A stretch of 37,621 bases of DNA from the NCBI GenBank assembly GCA_934432885.1, contig CAKRYY010000030.1, forward strand, positions 1 through 37,621, given 5' to 3'. Positions 30,622-37,621 of this stretch are shown in pieces. Below the pieces are notes generated by a model. That model was not told where the DNA came from and did no database searches. It was given only the letters and a program-made list of their open reading frames with translations. Every line of letters starts with the position of its first letter. The first letter of the stretch is position 1. Made by a program: the position numbers and the translations under genes. This DNA is from an uncultured Lachnospiraceae bacterium (GTDB lineage: Bacteria > Bacillota > Clostridia > Lachnospirales > Lachnospiraceae).

Positions 30622-32028
30622 ATGTTAGCAACAATCAGTAATATATTGAATTTGATTGACGGTCTTGTATGGGGAGTCCCATTGATTGTCCTGATTCTGG
30701 CAGTGGGAATCTTTTTAACCGTGCGCTTAAAGGGGCTGCAGTTTACAAAGCTGGGATTGGCGATTAAACATATTGCAGCAAATGAAAGAAGCGGAGAACA
30801 CGGAGAGGTCAGCAGCTTTGGCGCGCTTTGTACAGCGCTTTCTGCGACGATTGGTACCGGAAATATCGTAGGTGTGGCGACGGCGATCGTAACAGGCGGT
30901 CCTGGTGCAATGTTCTGGATGTGGCTTGCGGCACTGCTGGGAACAGCAACCAAATATTCAGAATGTCTGCTTGCGGTAAAATACCGCAGCGTGGAGTCTG
31001 ATGGGCATATCGTAGGCGGTCCCTTCTATTACATTGAAAAAGGAATGGGAAAGAACTGGAAGTGGCTGGCAAAAATATTTGCATTTTTCGGCGTAGGTGT
31101 CGGACTTTTTGGAATCGGCACCTTTACGCAGGTCAATGGAATTTCCAGCGCAGTCAACAATTTCTTTGACCCATCTAATACCTGGGCAGTCAATTTATTT
31201 GGAAGAACATATTCGTGGACGGTTGTTATTACGGGAGTCATTTTAACCATCTGCGTTGGACTGGTTATCATCGGCGGCTTAAAGAGAATCTCCAGGGTTG
31301 CAGAGGTTATCGTACCATTTATGGCGGTTCTTTATGTGGCAGCAGCGCTTCTTGTAATCATCTGTAATATCACAAAGGTACCGGCTGCGATTGTAGAAAT
31401 CGTGCAGAGTGCATTTGGCATGCGTGCAGCAGCAGGCGGTGCGCTGGGCGCAATCATTATGGCAATGCAGAAGGGAATTGCGAGAGGTATTTTTTCCAAT
31501 GAGGCAGGTCTGGGAAGTGCGCCGATTGCAGCGGCAGCGGCACAGGTAGAGGACCCGGCAGGTCAGGGACTTGTTTCCATGATGGGAACGGTTATTGATA
31601 CGCTGGTTATCTGTACGCTGACAGGTCTTACTATTGTCATTACCGGAGCATGGAATGTCGGACTTGAGGGCATTGCTGTTACGACAAAGGCATTTCAGGA
31701 TGGTATGCCGCTTTCGGGTGAAATCGTTTCCTTCATTTTGATGCTCAGCCTTGTATTCTTTGCATTTACCACGATTCTTGGCTGGGATTATTACAGTGAG
31801 CGGTGTCTGGAATATCTTACCGGCGGCAATATGAAGGTGGTAAAGGGCTACAGATGGATTTACATTCTGGCAATTTTTATCGGACCGTACATGACTGTTT
31901 CTGCAGTATGGACGATTGCAGATATTTTCAATGGCCTGATGGCGCTCCCGAACCTCGTTGCGCTGGTAGCATTAAACGGTGTAGTTGTTTCTGAAACGAA
32001 GAAGTATTTTGAGAAGCTTAAGAAATAG
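30622..32028 (+). CDS. AGCS family alanine/glycine:cation symporter
   Basis: This 468-residue protein has about eleven helices. SSFGALCTALSATIGTGNIVGVATAI and the GGPGAMFWMWLAALLGTATKYSECLLAVKYR block in the N-terminal third, and GIARGIFSNEAGLGSAPIAAAAA near 290-312, are diagnostic for AGCS/DagA proteins. It imports alanine or glycine, often both D- and L-alanine, with Na+ or H+. That could link it to the D-amino-acid aminotransferase operon 12 kb upstream, though distance makes this only a suggestion. It reads from GGAG before ATG 30622 and ends at a strong terminator. Confidence 0.93.
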   Translation: MLATISNILNLIDGLVWGVPLIVLILAVGIFLTVRLKGLQFTKLGLAIKHIAANERSGEHGEVSSFGALCTALSATIGTGNIVGVATAIVTGGPGAMFWMWLAALLGTATKYSECLLAVKYRSVESDGHIVGGPFYYIEKGMGKNWKWLAKIFAFFGVGVGLFGIGTFTQVNGISSAVNNFFDPSNTWAVNLFGRTYSWTVVITGVILTICVGLVIIGGLKRISRVAEVIVPFMAVLYVAAALLVIICNITKVPAAIVEIVQSAFGMRAAAGGALGAIIMAMQKGIARGIFSNEAGLGSAPIAAAAAQVEDPAGQGLVSMMGTVIDTLVICTLTGLTIVITGAWNVGLEGIAVTTKAFQDGMPLSGEIVSFILMLSLVFFAFTTILGWDYYSERCLEYLTGGNMKVVKGYRWIYILAIFIGPYMTVSAVWTIADIFNGLMALPNLVALVALNGVVVSETKKYFEKLKK

Positions 32029-32068
32029 AGCTGTGATGCTCAGTAATATAGGATAAGTATGAGATATA

Positions 32069-32094
32069 AAAGGCGGATAGGTATCCGCCTTTTT
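32069..32094 (+). terminator. Intrinsic terminator after the ECF/AGCS genes
   Basis: AAAGGCGGATA/TATCCGCCTTT stem (32069-32079/32082-32092) around GG, ending in TTTTT. Confidence 0.88.
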
Positions 32095-32138
32095 GACTTA
32101 TGCCAGGAGGAAGGATGAAGATAGGACATAGTGCCTAC

Positions 32139-32167
32139 TTGACAAAAGCTCGAAGAAACTTCATAAT
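32139..32167 (+). promoter_or_regulatory. Promoter of the CPBP-AraC pair
   Basis: Consensus TTGACA (32139-32144), a 17-base spacer and CATAAT (32162-32167). It is about 60 bases before the start at 32226. Confidence 0.65.
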
Positions 32168-32225
32168 TTGTATAAAAACAAGCGTTGCAGAATGTATAAT
32201 AAAAGGGATGAAGTAGGAAATTAGA

Positions 32226-32999
32226 ATGAAAAAGTATGTAATAACAACCTATCTGGTATTCTGGGTGATGGTACTGGGAATCTGCGGAAGCGCTTCTATG
32301 GTATTCCATGCGTCGCCTTTTATCATGCGGGTATTGTCAAATGTGTGTGCATGGTCGCCGACAATCGTGCTTTTACTTATGTGGAAGAAGCTTCGTCCGA
32401 AGCAGCGGAGAGTGGATTTTATCAGCAGCCAGTTTGCAGGCAGCTTAAAGTGGTATTTACTGCTTTTTCTGATTGTAATCATTGCCGGTGGGAGCCTGCT
32501 TTCGGTGTTTCTGTTATCCATATTACAGGAAAAAAGCTTTTCTTCTTATTTTGCAATGGGGAGCTATTCTTTTTTTGCGTCCTTTCTTTTTTCGCTTCTT
32601 TCAGGGCCTACTGGCGAAGAGCTTGGCTGGAGAGGCTATCTGCGGGAGGAACTGGATAAGAAGTATTCCTTCTTTGGAGCCGCGCTGATACAGGGCATCA
32701 TCTGGACCTTCTGGCATACGGTGCTGTGGTTCGTCGATTCAGATTTTACAGGCTTTGAATTGGTGCCGTATATTGTATCCAATCTGCTTGTTATGACGAG
32801 TCTTGTATTTGTGATGAATACAGTACTGGAAAAGCATAAAAATCTTATTTATTCGATTGTGATACATTTTACCTTTAATTTTATTTACTGCTTCCTGCAG
32901 GTGGATATATGGTTTTATGCGCTCTTTTCAGTCGTATATGTGCTGATTGGCGCGGGCTTTTATCTGTGGCGTACGAAAAGCGTACAGGAGAGGGAATAG
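32226..32999 (+). CDS. CPBP family intramembrane metalloprotease (CAAX protease-like)
   Basis: This 257-residue protein has about seven to eight hydrophobic helices. The catalytic motifs are intact: GEELGWRGYL (Glu131-Glu132, Arg136; EExxxR), TFWH (His164) and VIHFTFN (His214, Asn218). These belong to the Abi/CAAX protease family that cuts within membranes; bacterial roles include peptide maturation, immunity to one's own bacteriocin and regulation. No bacteriocin gene is seen beside it. The ribosome site is weak (AGGAAATTAGA). The AraC regulator follows after nine bases, so the two are co-transcribed. Confidence 0.88.
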   Translation: MKKYVITTYLVFWVMVLGICGSASMVFHASPFIMRVLSNVCAWSPTIVLLLMWKKLRPKQRRVDFISSQFAGSLKWYLLLFLIVIIAGGSLLSVFLLSILQEKSFSSYFAMGSYSFFASFLFSLLSGPTGEELGWRGYLREELDKKYSFFGAALIQGIIWTFWHTVLWFVDSDFTGFELVPYIVSNLLVMTSLVFVMNTVLEKHKNLIYSIVIHFTFNFIYCFLQVDIWFYALFSVVYVLIGAGFYLWRTKSVQERE

Positions 33000-33008
33000 A
33001 CAAAGAAG

Positions 33009-33791
33009 ATGGAAAAGAAGTGCAGACAGTATCTGCTCAGCAGCGAAAAGAAGCTGGATTTCGTATATTATGAGGATGCAGATGCATCATATCCATTACA
33101 TACCCATGCAGAGCATGATACGCTTGGAATTGTTCTGGAGGGGGCTTTGGTGCTTGAGACGGAAACTGGCAGCTATATCTGCAAAGCACAGAATATGTTT
33201 ACCGTGCCAATGGATATGGCGCACGCCATTCATACATTAAATGGCGGCAGATATACGATGCTTGTAGCCTGCATCCATATTGCTTATGCCAGTACACAAA
33301 AGGTATCTGAGCTTGGCAGTAAGATAGCGGATGGGCTCGAAGCATTATCCGGTAAGGGAGCGCTGCTTAAGACTTACGCGCCCCTCCTGCAGGACGGGCT
33401 TATGCTGCTTGCAGAAAGCCGCCTGCAGCGTCTGGAAAAGGAGCGCTGCCTGAAGGGCTTGAAAGCTGGTCTGTTAAAGGTACCTGAGCTGCCGATTACA
33501 ATAGAAGAAATGTCCGAGAAAGTGTGTATCAGTCCATTCCATCTGATACGGCAGTTTAAAAAGGAAATGGGGCTTACGCCGCACCAGTTCCAGCTACAGT
33601 GCAGAATTCGAAAAGCACAAAAGCTTCTTCTGGAGCGTAAGACCGTTACCGAAGTGGCTTTTGAAATGGGCTTTTGTGATCAGAGCCACTTCGATAAAAG
33701 CTTTAAGAAGCTTGTTGGAATGTCACCCGCAGCCTATCAAAGCATTGCCTGTTTAGCAGAGAGCGGGGAAAAACTTGGCAAAGAGAAGTAA
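33009..33791 (+). CDS. AraC family regulator with N-terminal cupin
   Basis: This 260-residue protein has an N-terminal cupin-like sensing half with YPLHTHAEHDTLGIVLEG (about 28-45), a metal- or ligand-binding HxH pattern. The C-terminal half has two helix-turn-helix motifs, ITIEEMSEKVCISPFHLIRQFKKEMGLTPHQF and KTVTEVAFEMGFCDQSHFDKSFKKLVGMSPAAY, the standard AraC signature. It follows the CPBP gene in the same operon and may control it. Its last 39 bases overlap the convergent cupin gene, so opposing transcripts would pair there. Confidence 0.9.
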   Translation: MEKKCRQYLLSSEKKLDFVYYEDADASYPLHTHAEHDTLGIVLEGALVLETETGSYICKAQNMFTVPMDMAHAIHTLNGGRYTMLVACIHIAYASTQKVSELGSKIADGLEALSGKGALLKTYAPLLQDGLMLLAESRLQRLEKERCLKGLKAGLLKVPELPITIEEMSEKVCISPFHLIRQFKKEMGLTPHQFQLQCRIRKAQKLLLERKTVTEVAFEMGFCDQSHFDKSFKKLVGMSPAAYQSIACLAESGEKLGKEK

Positions 33792-34142
33792 GCCGTCTTT
33801 TCCTGCACGCACTTCGTGCGGGATTGCTTTTGGCATGATGGAGATGATGCCTGGAGCATAGGGAATCGTACTGCCGTCATTGATGCAGATGCCGTTCCCG
33901 GCAATGACTTCATGTGTTTCAAGCTGGGTTTCGTGGATGTGGTTTTTGATGCTTTTTCCCGGTGCAATGCGGACAAGATGATAGCTGAATGCGCCGTTTG
34001 TATCCGCTGCAGTAACGATGTGCTTGAGTGCGACACCCTCAAATACAGGGTGGGGATTCCATTTAAGTGTTGCAAACTCTGTTTTTTTCTCAGGCAGAAT
34101 CAACTGTCCATTGTCAAAGGCTTCAAATACTTCATTTTTCAT
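33753..34142 (-). CDS. Small cupin-domain protein
   Basis: This 129-residue single-domain beta-barrel protein contains SIKNHIHETQLETHEVIAGNG (about 72-92), the first cupin motif with metal-ligand His and Glu candidates, and IPHEVRAGKDG, the second. I start at ATG 34142 because AAGGAGG stands eight bases before it; a longer frame from 34190 has no ribosome site. The reaction is unknown; small cupins may bind sugars, phenolics or metals. It is transcribed towards the AraC gene, whose own sensing half is also a cupin, and the two 3' ends overlap by 39 bases. Confidence 0.82.
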   Translation of the reverse strand: MKNEVFEAFDNGQLILPEKKTEFATLKWNPHPVFEGVALKHIVTAADTNGAFSYHLVRIAPGKSIKNHIHETQLETHEVIAGNGICINDGSTIPYAPGIISIMPKAIPHEVRAGKDGLLLFAKFFPALC

Positions 34143-34239
34143 AGGGGTTCCTCCTTCTTGTTGATAACCAGAGTATAAAGAAAATGCCATAAAATGGATT
34201 GTAAAAAATTGCTATATTATGGGATGCTGCATTTCCGGC

Positions 34240-34268
34240 TTGCGAAGCGCAACATTTTTCTTTATAAT
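34240..34268 (+). promoter_or_regulatory. Promoter of the first lipoprotein gene
   Basis: TTGCGA (34240-34245), a 17-base spacer and TATAAT (34263-34268), about 30 bases before the start. Confidence 0.7.
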
Positions 34269-34299
34269 AAGGGACACGAAAAGGAGAGGAGATGACACA

Positions 34300-35001
34300 A
34301 TGAAAAAATCTATCGTAACAGTATTGCTGACTATGTCGATTGTACTGCTGACAGCCTGCGGCGCACAAAATGAAAAGGAAAATACGCCGGCTGAGGAGCA
34401 GACAGAAAGCGCCTTAGAAGAGACGCAGGCTCCTGAAAGTGAAAACACAGAGAGCGGAGAAGAAGCCGTGCAGGAGACGGAAACCGAGGAGGCTTATCAG
34501 GAAACGGATGAGATTACCGTAGATGTAACGGATGTAATTGAGGCAGATAATGATGTGGTAACGGTAGTTGGAAATACCGCAGAGAAGGAGGGCTACTCTG
34601 GCGTTATAGAGCTGAATGTGCCGTCTGAGCTGCTGGGACAGGCAGGGCTTACGCTGGAAGCTGGAAAGAGCTATGTATTTACGGTAAAAACCATGATGAC
34701 AATGTCAATACCGCCGCAGATGCCGGTAACGGCAGTCCGTGAGGCTGGGCAGGAGGACATTGATGCACTGGAGGCTGTAAGAAGCGAGGTTTCCAATTAT
34801 GCGGAGCGCAGAGCGGAATACGAAACGATGGAGCTTCCTGATATTATTGAGGATGCAAACTGGAATTATCCGCTGTGGACACAGGAGGAAATTAAGGACT
34901 ATCAGGATTTCCTGAAGGAGAAGGGCTATACAGAGGATTCTGAGGAAAAATCTTATGTAAATATCCGTGAGGAATTAAACGGAAGCGTGGCAGGGTATTA
35001 G
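34300..35001 (+). CDS. Acidic lipoprotein of unknown function
   Basis: This 233-residue protein starts at ATG 34300 behind GGAGAGGAG. The signal peptide, MKKSIVTVLLTMSIVLLTACG, has a lipobox LTAC with Cys20, so it is expected to be lipid-anchored on the outer face of the membrane. A Glu/Thr-rich linker of about 50 residues follows. A compact domain begins at about 70 (VDVTDVIEADNDVVTVVGN, then a VIELNVPSELLGQAG block that looks beta-rich) and ends in helical, Trp- and Tyr-containing sequence. I do not recognise the domain. Confidence 0.8.
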   Translation: MKKSIVTVLLTMSIVLLTACGAQNEKENTPAEEQTESALEETQAPESENTESGEEAVQETETEEAYQETDEITVDVTDVIEADNDVVTVVGNTAEKEGYSGVIELNVPSELLGQAGLTLEAGKSYVFTVKTMMTMSIPPQMPVTAVREAGQEDIDALEAVRSEVSNYAERRAEYETMELPDIIEDANWNYPLWTQEEIKDYQDFLKEKGYTEDSEEKSYVNIREELNGSVAGY

Positions 35002-35016
35002 TACCCTGCCTTTTTT
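34989..35016 (+). terminator. Intrinsic terminator containing the lipoprotein stop codon
   Basis: GGCAGGGTA/TACCCTGCC (34989-34997/35002-35010), then TTTTTT. The TAG stop (34999-35001) is in the loop. Confidence 0.9.
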
Positions 35017-35046
35017 ATGCAATAAAAGTTTGCATGTAAATGCTTT

Positions 35047-35925
35047 TTATTGATTGAGCTCCTGCACATAATCCTGCAAGGGCTTCAGGACAGCAAAACC
35101 ACCTTCTGTTTCATAACGAATGTCATCAATGACAAGGTCAGATTCTTCAAAGGTCAAAGCATACTGGCTGCCATCCTTTAAGAGAAAGGTCAACAGGCTG
35201 CTGGAGTCTGTACAGCGCATTTCGTTTTCTTTTCCTATTGTCATGCCCTTTAAAGCTTCTATGCAGGAAGCAATGACTTGGGTATCTTCAATTTCCCATT
35301 CCGTGCTTGCCTCGGAACGCTGTGCGTATAAAAGCATTGTCGGAGTTCCCATATAAGCAAGCACATCCGGCATGGACAAAGCCTCAAGTTGAATAGAGGT
35401 TCCCAGAATATCGTCTGTGCCGCTGCCGCTTTTGTCAACGGTATACCATGCGGAGGTTGCAGTATGGTATGCGCCATCGCCGTCATCTACGATTTCGTAA
35501 AGCTGTATGGTATAGGTATTGTCGTCATTTGCAGTGCAGGTCGCTTCAGGCGGTAAGAATCCGCTGGATTTTTCGTAATAGGCTTTTGCCATTGCGATAA
35601 GCTCGCCGCTTTGATAATGAGCATCTGTTTTGGAAGAATGACTTGAAGAGTCAATAGCCGTAGAAGCAGATGCAGAATTAGAAGCCGACAAGTCGGTATT
35701 TTGCTCATCTGTGATATATGAATTCGAAAGAATATCATCAGACTGCGCAGCAGGGGCTAAGGGATAGGTTTTTTCACAGTATTCTTCGGAACTGGAATCA
35801 ATGCTTTCTGTTTTTAGAGGAACATTTGTCCCGGCTTTCCCACAGCCGGTGAGAGAAAGGATGCTGAGGGAAAAGACAGAGAGCAGGATTTTCCATAAAA
35901 AGGCTTTTGGTTGTTTATATTTCAT
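35047..35925 (-). CDS. Serine-rich-linker lipoprotein of unknown function
   Basis: This 292-residue protein has a signal peptide ending LSILSLTGCG, with lipobox Cys28, so it is a likely surface lipoprotein. Residues 30-105 are a low-complexity Ser/Ala/Asp/Thr linker. From about 108 to the end is a folded part with two apparent pieces: GELIAMAKAYYEKSSGFLPP followed by a beta-rich YTIQLYEIVDD stretch, and a C-terminal MRCTDSSSLLTFLLKDGSQYALTFEE piece that resembles a strand-rich repeat. I cannot name the family. AAGGAT precedes the ATG. It converges with the other lipoprotein gene but shows no clear sequence similarity to it. Confidence 0.78.
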   Translation of the reverse strand: MKYKQPKAFLWKILLSVFSLSILSLTGCGKAGTNVPLKTESIDSSSEEYCEKTYPLAPAAQSDDILSNSYITDEQNTDLSASNSASASTAIDSSSHSSKTDAHYQSGELIAMAKAYYEKSSGFLPPEATCTANDDNTYTIQLYEIVDDGDGAYHTATSAWYTVDKSGSGTDDILGTSIQLEALSMPDVLAYMGTPTMLLYAQRSEASTEWEIEDTQVIASCIEALKGMTIGKENEMRCTDSSSLLTFLLKDGSQYALTFEESDLVIDDIRYETEGGFAVLKPLQDYVQELNQ

Positions 35926-35973
35926 ATAAGATAAATCCTTCCGTAATAAAAGTAATATGTATGGGTTATTTCC

Positions 35974-36001
35974 AGTATAGCATAGGGAAAAGGAGAATCA
36001 A
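35974..36001 (-). promoter_or_regulatory. Promoter of the serine-rich lipoprotein gene
   Basis: On the minus strand, TTGATT (36001-35996), a 16-base spacer and TATACT (35979-35974), about 50 bases before the start. Confidence 0.6.
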
Positions 36002-36254
36002 GAAAATATGAAAAGATATTGTGAAAACCGATAAACGGTTTGATTCATTACAGAATAATTTTCCAATTTGGATTATCCCCGAAAAATGCGGGATTTCAGT
36101 ATTGCTCCTGAAAATGAGACGTATGTCAACTTGCGTGTTTGAGACTTTTGTTTAAAATAGGATTATAAAATAAGTATTGATATGCTGATAAAAGGGCTTC
36201 GCATATTTTTTGAGTATTACCATCAGGAAGTATTTATTTTGAGGATGATTTTTT
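36002..36254. other. AT-rich intergenic stretch between divergent genes
   Basis: No credible ORF. Two short inverted repeats are visible: AACCG-ATAA-ACGGTT-like near 36027-36042 and ATCCCCG...CGGGAT near 36074-36092, neither followed by a T run. A possible promoter for the LuxR gene, TTGCGT then TAAAAT about 16 bases later, lies near 36132-36160. GAGGATG precedes the start at 36255. Confidence 0.4.
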
Positions 36255-37621
36255 ATGAAGATAGAGCTTTGCAATAGGAGACATGCTGCAATGCTGTCGG
36301 CATTTGCGCTTTTTCATTTTTTATTTTTAGGGGTAGAGTATTTATTTGATAATATGATGGCTTTTGTGACAACGCCGGATAGCGTAGTCATGGCACAGAA
36401 CTATCTTCTTGGCGCGAATGTTCTGGGATTTTTGTTATATCCGGCAGCAGGCAGATGGATAAAGGAAGGCTCACGCCAGATTGCAGCCTTTGCACCACGC
36501 TTGCTGGTGTGATTTGTGTATTCGTAATGTGGCAGCATGCCTCCTACGCTTTGATTTTATTTGCCGGATGTATGGATTTTGTGCTTTTGGGAATTGCGGG
36601 CGGAAGTATTTATTATCGTATATCGCGGCTCTGTATAAATGGCAGGCATCTGGCAAAGCTGGTTGGAATTTCGTACGCGGCAGGGGTACTGTTACAGTTT
36701 TTAAATAATAATATTGTAAGAAACGATATGGCAGAGTCTATAGTCTTAGCCTGCCTGGGGGCAGTTTTTGCACTTCTTCTCTTAAAAGCGGATGCTGAAG
36801 GGGAGAAAGAGGACACTGCCAGCAATGAAGATAGGAAACCGGAGCATCCGGCAGTTGTAGGCGGTGCGCTGATAGCGGCTGTTATTTTAATGGCCTGTAT
36901 TTTTTCTACGCTGGATAATGCCGTTACGCTGGTTCATGCTGCAGGAGAAGCGGACATCGGACAGTGGCCGAGAATCCTTCTGGGAATCAGCAGTATTGCG
37001 GCAGGATTTCTATATGATATAAAGGGCAGGAAATATATGGGGGTAATGATGCACTGCGTAGCGTTTTTGTCAACGCTCTGTATTATAATTCTCAGGTGCA
37101 ATGGACCATTTCTGGCGGGACTGCTTGTATTTTATCTCTCAGCAGGTTTCTTTGTAGTATTCTTTGCAGTAGGATTTATGGATATTTCCAGCTTTATGAA
37201 ACAGCCAAAGCTCTGGGCAGGACTGGGCAGGGTGCTTAACAGCATCTGCGCATTTGTGACAGGGACGTTTTCAGTGCGGATGTTGGCTGCTGAAAATGAC
37301 CTTACAGCGATGGTAGGCGCATTGTTTCTATTTGTATTTATCAGTATTGCATTTTTTATTTATGCAATGCAGTTTGGTAAGGGCACAGCACGGAAGGAAG
37401 AAAGTGAGACAACAAGAGAAGAGATTACTGCTGTCTTGATGAGTGAGGAAGAAAAATTTGCGGCATTTACCAGAGTATTTTGCCTGACAGAACGCGAGAT
37501 AGAGGTACTGCATGTTTTGCTTGTATCGGATGAAAATGTACAGGATATTGCGGAAGCGCTTTCCATTTCCAGAGCAGCTCTGTATCGGCATATTGCGGGA
37601 CTGAATGAAAAAACGGGGACA
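36255..37621 (+). pseudogene. Membrane LuxR-type regulator, frameshifted and cut by the window end
   Basis: From ATG 36255 the frame reads a multi-helix membrane protein (AMLSAFALFHFLFLGVEYLF) and stops at 36510-36512 after 85 codons. The next frame continues the same protein without a stop from about 36494 to the window end: LAGVICVFVMWQHASYALI, many more helices, then a LuxR helix-turn-helix (LTEREIEVLHVLLVSD, then VQDIAEALSISRAALYRHI). Inserting one base after 36494 (AAFA then TTLAG) joins them, so a single-base loss broke a gene of the MFS-like 12-helix plus LuxR kind. The C-terminal end lies outside. A sequencing error is possible, since the rest of the frame is intact. Confidence 0.85.

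Noticed and set aside
32115..32216. 33-codon ORF with AGGAGG before it, upstream of the CPBP gene
   Set aside because: It spans the TTGACA/CATAAT promoter and starts only 20 bases after a terminator; the spacing to the AGGAGG is poor.
1..37621. CRISPR array, insertion sequence, integrase or prophage genes
   Set aside because: No regularly spaced repeats, transposase motifs or phage structural genes were seen on either strand.

Overview
The window reads as chromosomal DNA from a gut-type Firmicute, most likely a Lachnospiraceae member. Pointers are the AddAB nuclease pair, a double-ATPase ECF transporter, a glutaminyl-tRNA synthetase of the kind some Clostridia carry, strong AGGAGG ribosome sites and sigma-A promoters with 17-base spacers. 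The genus cannot be named from sequence alone.

Layout. 1-610: the 3' part of tRNA-Arg(ACG), then what looks like a degenerate type I toxin-antitoxin locus (22-codon hydrophobic ORF on minus, convergent small RNA on plus) with a dispersed repeat between the two. 673-5117: a small hypothetical, a DUF1697 protein, a minus-strand pair (C39-like papain-fold protein and M20 peptidase) and a GT-C type membrane glycosyltransferase. 5353-10563: a PocR-GAF-PAS-GGDEF-EAL c-di-GMP protein, glnS and a DUF2225 protein. 10581-12241: a visibly AT-richer three-gene island with its own promoter, coding for a DUF3990 ADP-ribosyltransferase-fold protein, an all-helical protein of unknown family and a NADAR (DUF1768/YbiA) ADP-ribose glycohydrolase. 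This is the best candidate for a little-described system: a writer and an eraser of ADP-ribosylation in one transcript.

12368-18904: an acidic membrane-anchored protein, a TetR regulator and a six-gene operon (D-amino-acid aminotransferase, DUF4392, pxpB, pxpC, DUF1445, pxpA). It reads as a route from D-amino acids through D-glutamate and 5-oxoproline to glutamate. DUF1445 and DUF4392 are fused in vertebrate D-glutamate cyclase and are separate genes here. Its leader holds a strong promoter, a palindromic operator and an intrinsic terminator.

18971-32028: a MATE exporter, addB-addA, an ECF transporter (UPF0397 S component, fused double ATPase, T component) and an AGCS alanine/glycine:cation symporter. 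32226-37621: a CPBP protease with an AraC regulator, a cupin protein convergent with and overlapping AraC, two lipoproteins, and a membrane LuxR-type regulator that is frameshifted and runs off the window.

Five intergenic copies or partial copies of one dispersed repeat (5' hairpin, GC-rich middle, 3' terminator-like hairpin) are scattered through the first 14 kb. No CRISPR array, insertion sequence, rRNA or prophage gene was seen.
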